Part shown: one piece after another, positions 62,485 to 64,000 of the stretch | How the letters are laid out: each line of letters begins with the position of its first letter | Position numbering within the stretch: the stretch's first letter is position 1 | Origin: Lachnospiraceae bacterium | GTDB lineage: Bacteria; Bacillota; Clostridia; Lachnospirales; Lachnospiraceae | NCBI GenBank assembly: GCA_017470985.1 | Contig: JAFUXA010000005.1 | Location: forward strand, 1-64,000 | Direction: 5' to 3' | DNA length: 64,000 bases | Position numbers and translations under genes: made by a program | The notes under the pieces: generated by a model | The model's database searches: none | The model's input: only the letters and a program-made list of their open reading frames with translations | Told to the model about the DNA's origin: nothing

Positions 62485-64000
62485 CCTTCAAAATAATACT
62501 GTCCCGGCTCTAACCATTCTTCCTCTTTTCCATGAAGCCGAATCAGTGCTCTATTATTTGTAGGAATTTCTACATGATATAGAACCTTATCACCTTCATA
62601 TTTCCACTCAGAAACGATCTTACCATATGGTGAATCATAACTTGCCTTTGCATATCCCAATCTTTCGTCCGGATACGGCTGAATGGTGATCTGTCCGTCT
62701 GTCACATCAATTCCTGCCACGCAATCCATGAGCCATCCAACAACCGCTCCATAGGAATAGTGGTTAAACGAACTTAATGGTTTTCCTTCCTCTGAATAGC
62801 AATCCCAGCTCTCCGGAATGGTAGTGCATCCCTTGATTACTGAATATAACCATCCCGGACTTTCCTTCTGAAGTAACAAATCATAGGCTTTTTCATTCTG
62901 CCCGTAATGGCTTAAGCATCTGCTCAGTTCATGAGTCGTTAAAAATCCTGTATTTAAATGATTTCCATTCTCCGTGATCAACGCTGCCAGGTCTCTTGCA
63001 GCCTCCATTTTTTCTTCTTCTGATAAAAGATTATGGGCAATTGGGCGTACATAACGGCACTGTCTCTTCGTTTCAATCACCTTTCCATTACTGGTATATA
63101 CCTGACGATATGCACTACGAGCATGCAAGGCAAGATTATGATAATAAGCCTCATCTTCTTTTTTGCCTAAGATTTTTGCCATCTGCTCCATATAACATAA
63201 GTTCATATAGAAAAATGCTGTACCGACTTCAGGATCACCTTTTTTTACAAGGTTGATGATGTAATCTACCGTCTGGTCCGGTTCTAACCATTCTCCCCAC
63301 ATCCATTCTGTGTCAATCATATACTGACGGCAATTTTTCGGAAGTAACTTTCTATTGTTGAATCTTGTTTTTTTCGCCCTCTTGATCTCATAAGCCGTCC
63401 ATTTTTTTATTGCATCATAATATTCTTCAATCAATGACGTATCACCGTAGCGTTTCATCAAACGATAGGGAACGATTTCAAAAGAATCAGACCATCCAAT
63501 TCCACCATCAAGAGGCCACCACGGGATAATTTTTTCCTTCTGATTTGGTCTACTTGACTTCGGACAGACCTGTGGAACCACACCATCTTCATACTGGCCT
63601 GCTGCCTGTTCACGAATCCATTTTGCATACACACTGAAGCAATCCATCAGATACATGGCCGTATGAATATATGCTTGACAATCCCCCGAATATCCGGACT
63701 TTTCACGGGTTGGACAATCTGTAGGAACGTCAATGAAATTACCCTTCATAGACCATAAAGCATTGGAGAACAGTTGATTCACTTCCCGGACTCCACAGCT
63801 AAATTCAGCAGTTACTCTCATATCAGAATATACTGCGATTGCCTGAAAATCTTTCGAGTCAATTTCAAAATCAGCAACTACTTTCACATATCGAAAGCCC
63901 ATATAAGTTTTCGTTGGATGGTAATTATTTCTTCCATCTTTACAAATATAATGGACTTCCTGTTTTACCGGTTTTTTCTCATTTTGGAAATTTTCAATGG
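62481..64000 (-). CDS. alpha-L-rhamnosidase (GH78), C-terminal part, cut by window edge
   Basis: GH78 enzymes release L-rhamnose from pectin (rhamnogalacturonan) and glycosides. The frame stays open to the window end, about 505 codons visible; an ATG at 63902 lies inside a conserved segment (TKTYMGFRYVKV), so the true start is to the right. The catalytic core shows NFIDVPTDCPTREKSGYSGD near the beginning, GVVPQVCPKSSRPNQ, WWPLDGGIGWSDSFEIVPYR and, near the end, SFNHYSYGAVVGWL. No signal peptide can be judged. It forms an operon with the esterase and the GH43 remnant. Confidence 0.93.
   Translation of the reverse strand, partial: IENFQNEKKPVKQEVHYICKDGRNNYHPTKTYMGFRYVKVVADFEIDSKDFQAIAVYSDMRVTAEFSCGVREVNQLFSNALWSMKGNFIDVPTDCPTREKSGYSGDCQAYIHTAMYLMDCFSVYAKWIREQAAGQYEDGVVPQVCPKSSRPNQKEKIIPWWPLDGGIGWSDSFEIVPYRLMKRYGDTSLIEEYYDAIKKWTAYEIKRAKKTRFNNRKLLPKNCRQYMIDTEWMWGEWLEPDQTVDYIINLVKKGDPEVGTAFFYMNLCYMEQMAKILGKKEDEAYYHNLALHARSAYRQVYTSNGKVIETKRQCRYVRPIAHNLLSEEEKMEAARDLAALITENGNHLNTGFLTTHELSRCLSHYGQNEKAYDLLLQKESPGWLYSVIKGCTTIPESWDCYSEEGKPLSSFNHYSYGAVVGWLMDCVAGIDVTDGQITIQPYPDERLGYAKASYDSPYGKIVSEWKYEGDKVLYHVEIPTNNRALIRLHGKEEEWLEPGQYYFEG

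Overview
The window reads as a chromosomal segment of an anaerobic, low-GC member of the Lachnospiraceae, most like the Butyrivibrio/Pseudobutyrivibrio group. This rests on gene content and order and on the protein style, not on a database match. Almost all genes lie on the minus strand; the plus-strand genes are an HD-GYP protein, a threonine aldolase and a membrane diguanylate cyclase. No rRNA, tRNA, CRISPR array, insertion sequence or prophage was seen.

Region 1 (1-24 kb) is housekeeping. It runs ftsH (cut by the left edge), hpt, tilS, divIC, an S4 RNA-binding gene and an HU gene, in the order known from Bacillus/Clostridium but without the sporulation genes that normally sit inside that block. 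Then come a PEGA lipoprotein, the CCA-adding enzyme, proS behind a leader with twin hairpins, a pseudouridine synthase with a two-component pair, metK behind a clear SAM-I riboswitch, an HD-GYP protein, murA, a PrsA-like lipoprotein, mfd, pth, a cation efflux protein, a COG0523-type GTPase, a hydrolase and a nitroreductase.

Region 2 (24-40 kb) is accessory metabolism and signalling. A threonine aldolase is followed by a set comprising a class III CoA-transferase, an old-yellow-enzyme/iron-sulfur/FAD reductase of the BaiCD type, a DUF2798 membrane protein and an MFS transporter. It looks like uptake, CoA handling and reduction of an unsaturated acid or steroid-like substrate. Next are a voltage-gated-type potassium channel, a membrane diguanylate cyclase, a hydrolase, a large hybrid sensor kinase, and a four-gene phospholipid operon (PAP2, UPF0104 flippase-like, pssA, psd).

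Region 3 (40-48 kb) is the most interesting part: a compact nitrogenase-like operon, transcribed D-K-H-B, followed by metN-metI-metQ. All P-cluster cysteines, the cofactor cysteine and the NifH and NifB iron-sulfur motifs are present. However, the D subunit has replaced the residues equivalent to Gln191, His195 and His442 of nitrogenase, and nifE/nifN are absent. Together with the methionine-type transporter this suggests reductive sulfur salvage, possibly a methylthio-alkane-reductase-like enzyme, rather than nitrogen fixation.

Region 4 (48-64 kb) holds two nitroreductase/peptidase-type genes, a rhodanese-TtcA fusion and a nucleoside phosphorylase. It then has a small locus of single-pass membrane proteins of unknown function with a MerR regulator. 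Two nearly identical MerR-type promoters with 19-bp spacers mark a local regulon. A Mor-like gene with an in-frame TGA near its apparent original start and a 35-bp tandem repeat also lie here. The right end is a plant-polysaccharide locus: an alpha-L-rhamnosidase cut by the window edge, an acetyl-esterase-like hydrolase and a decayed GH43 gene.
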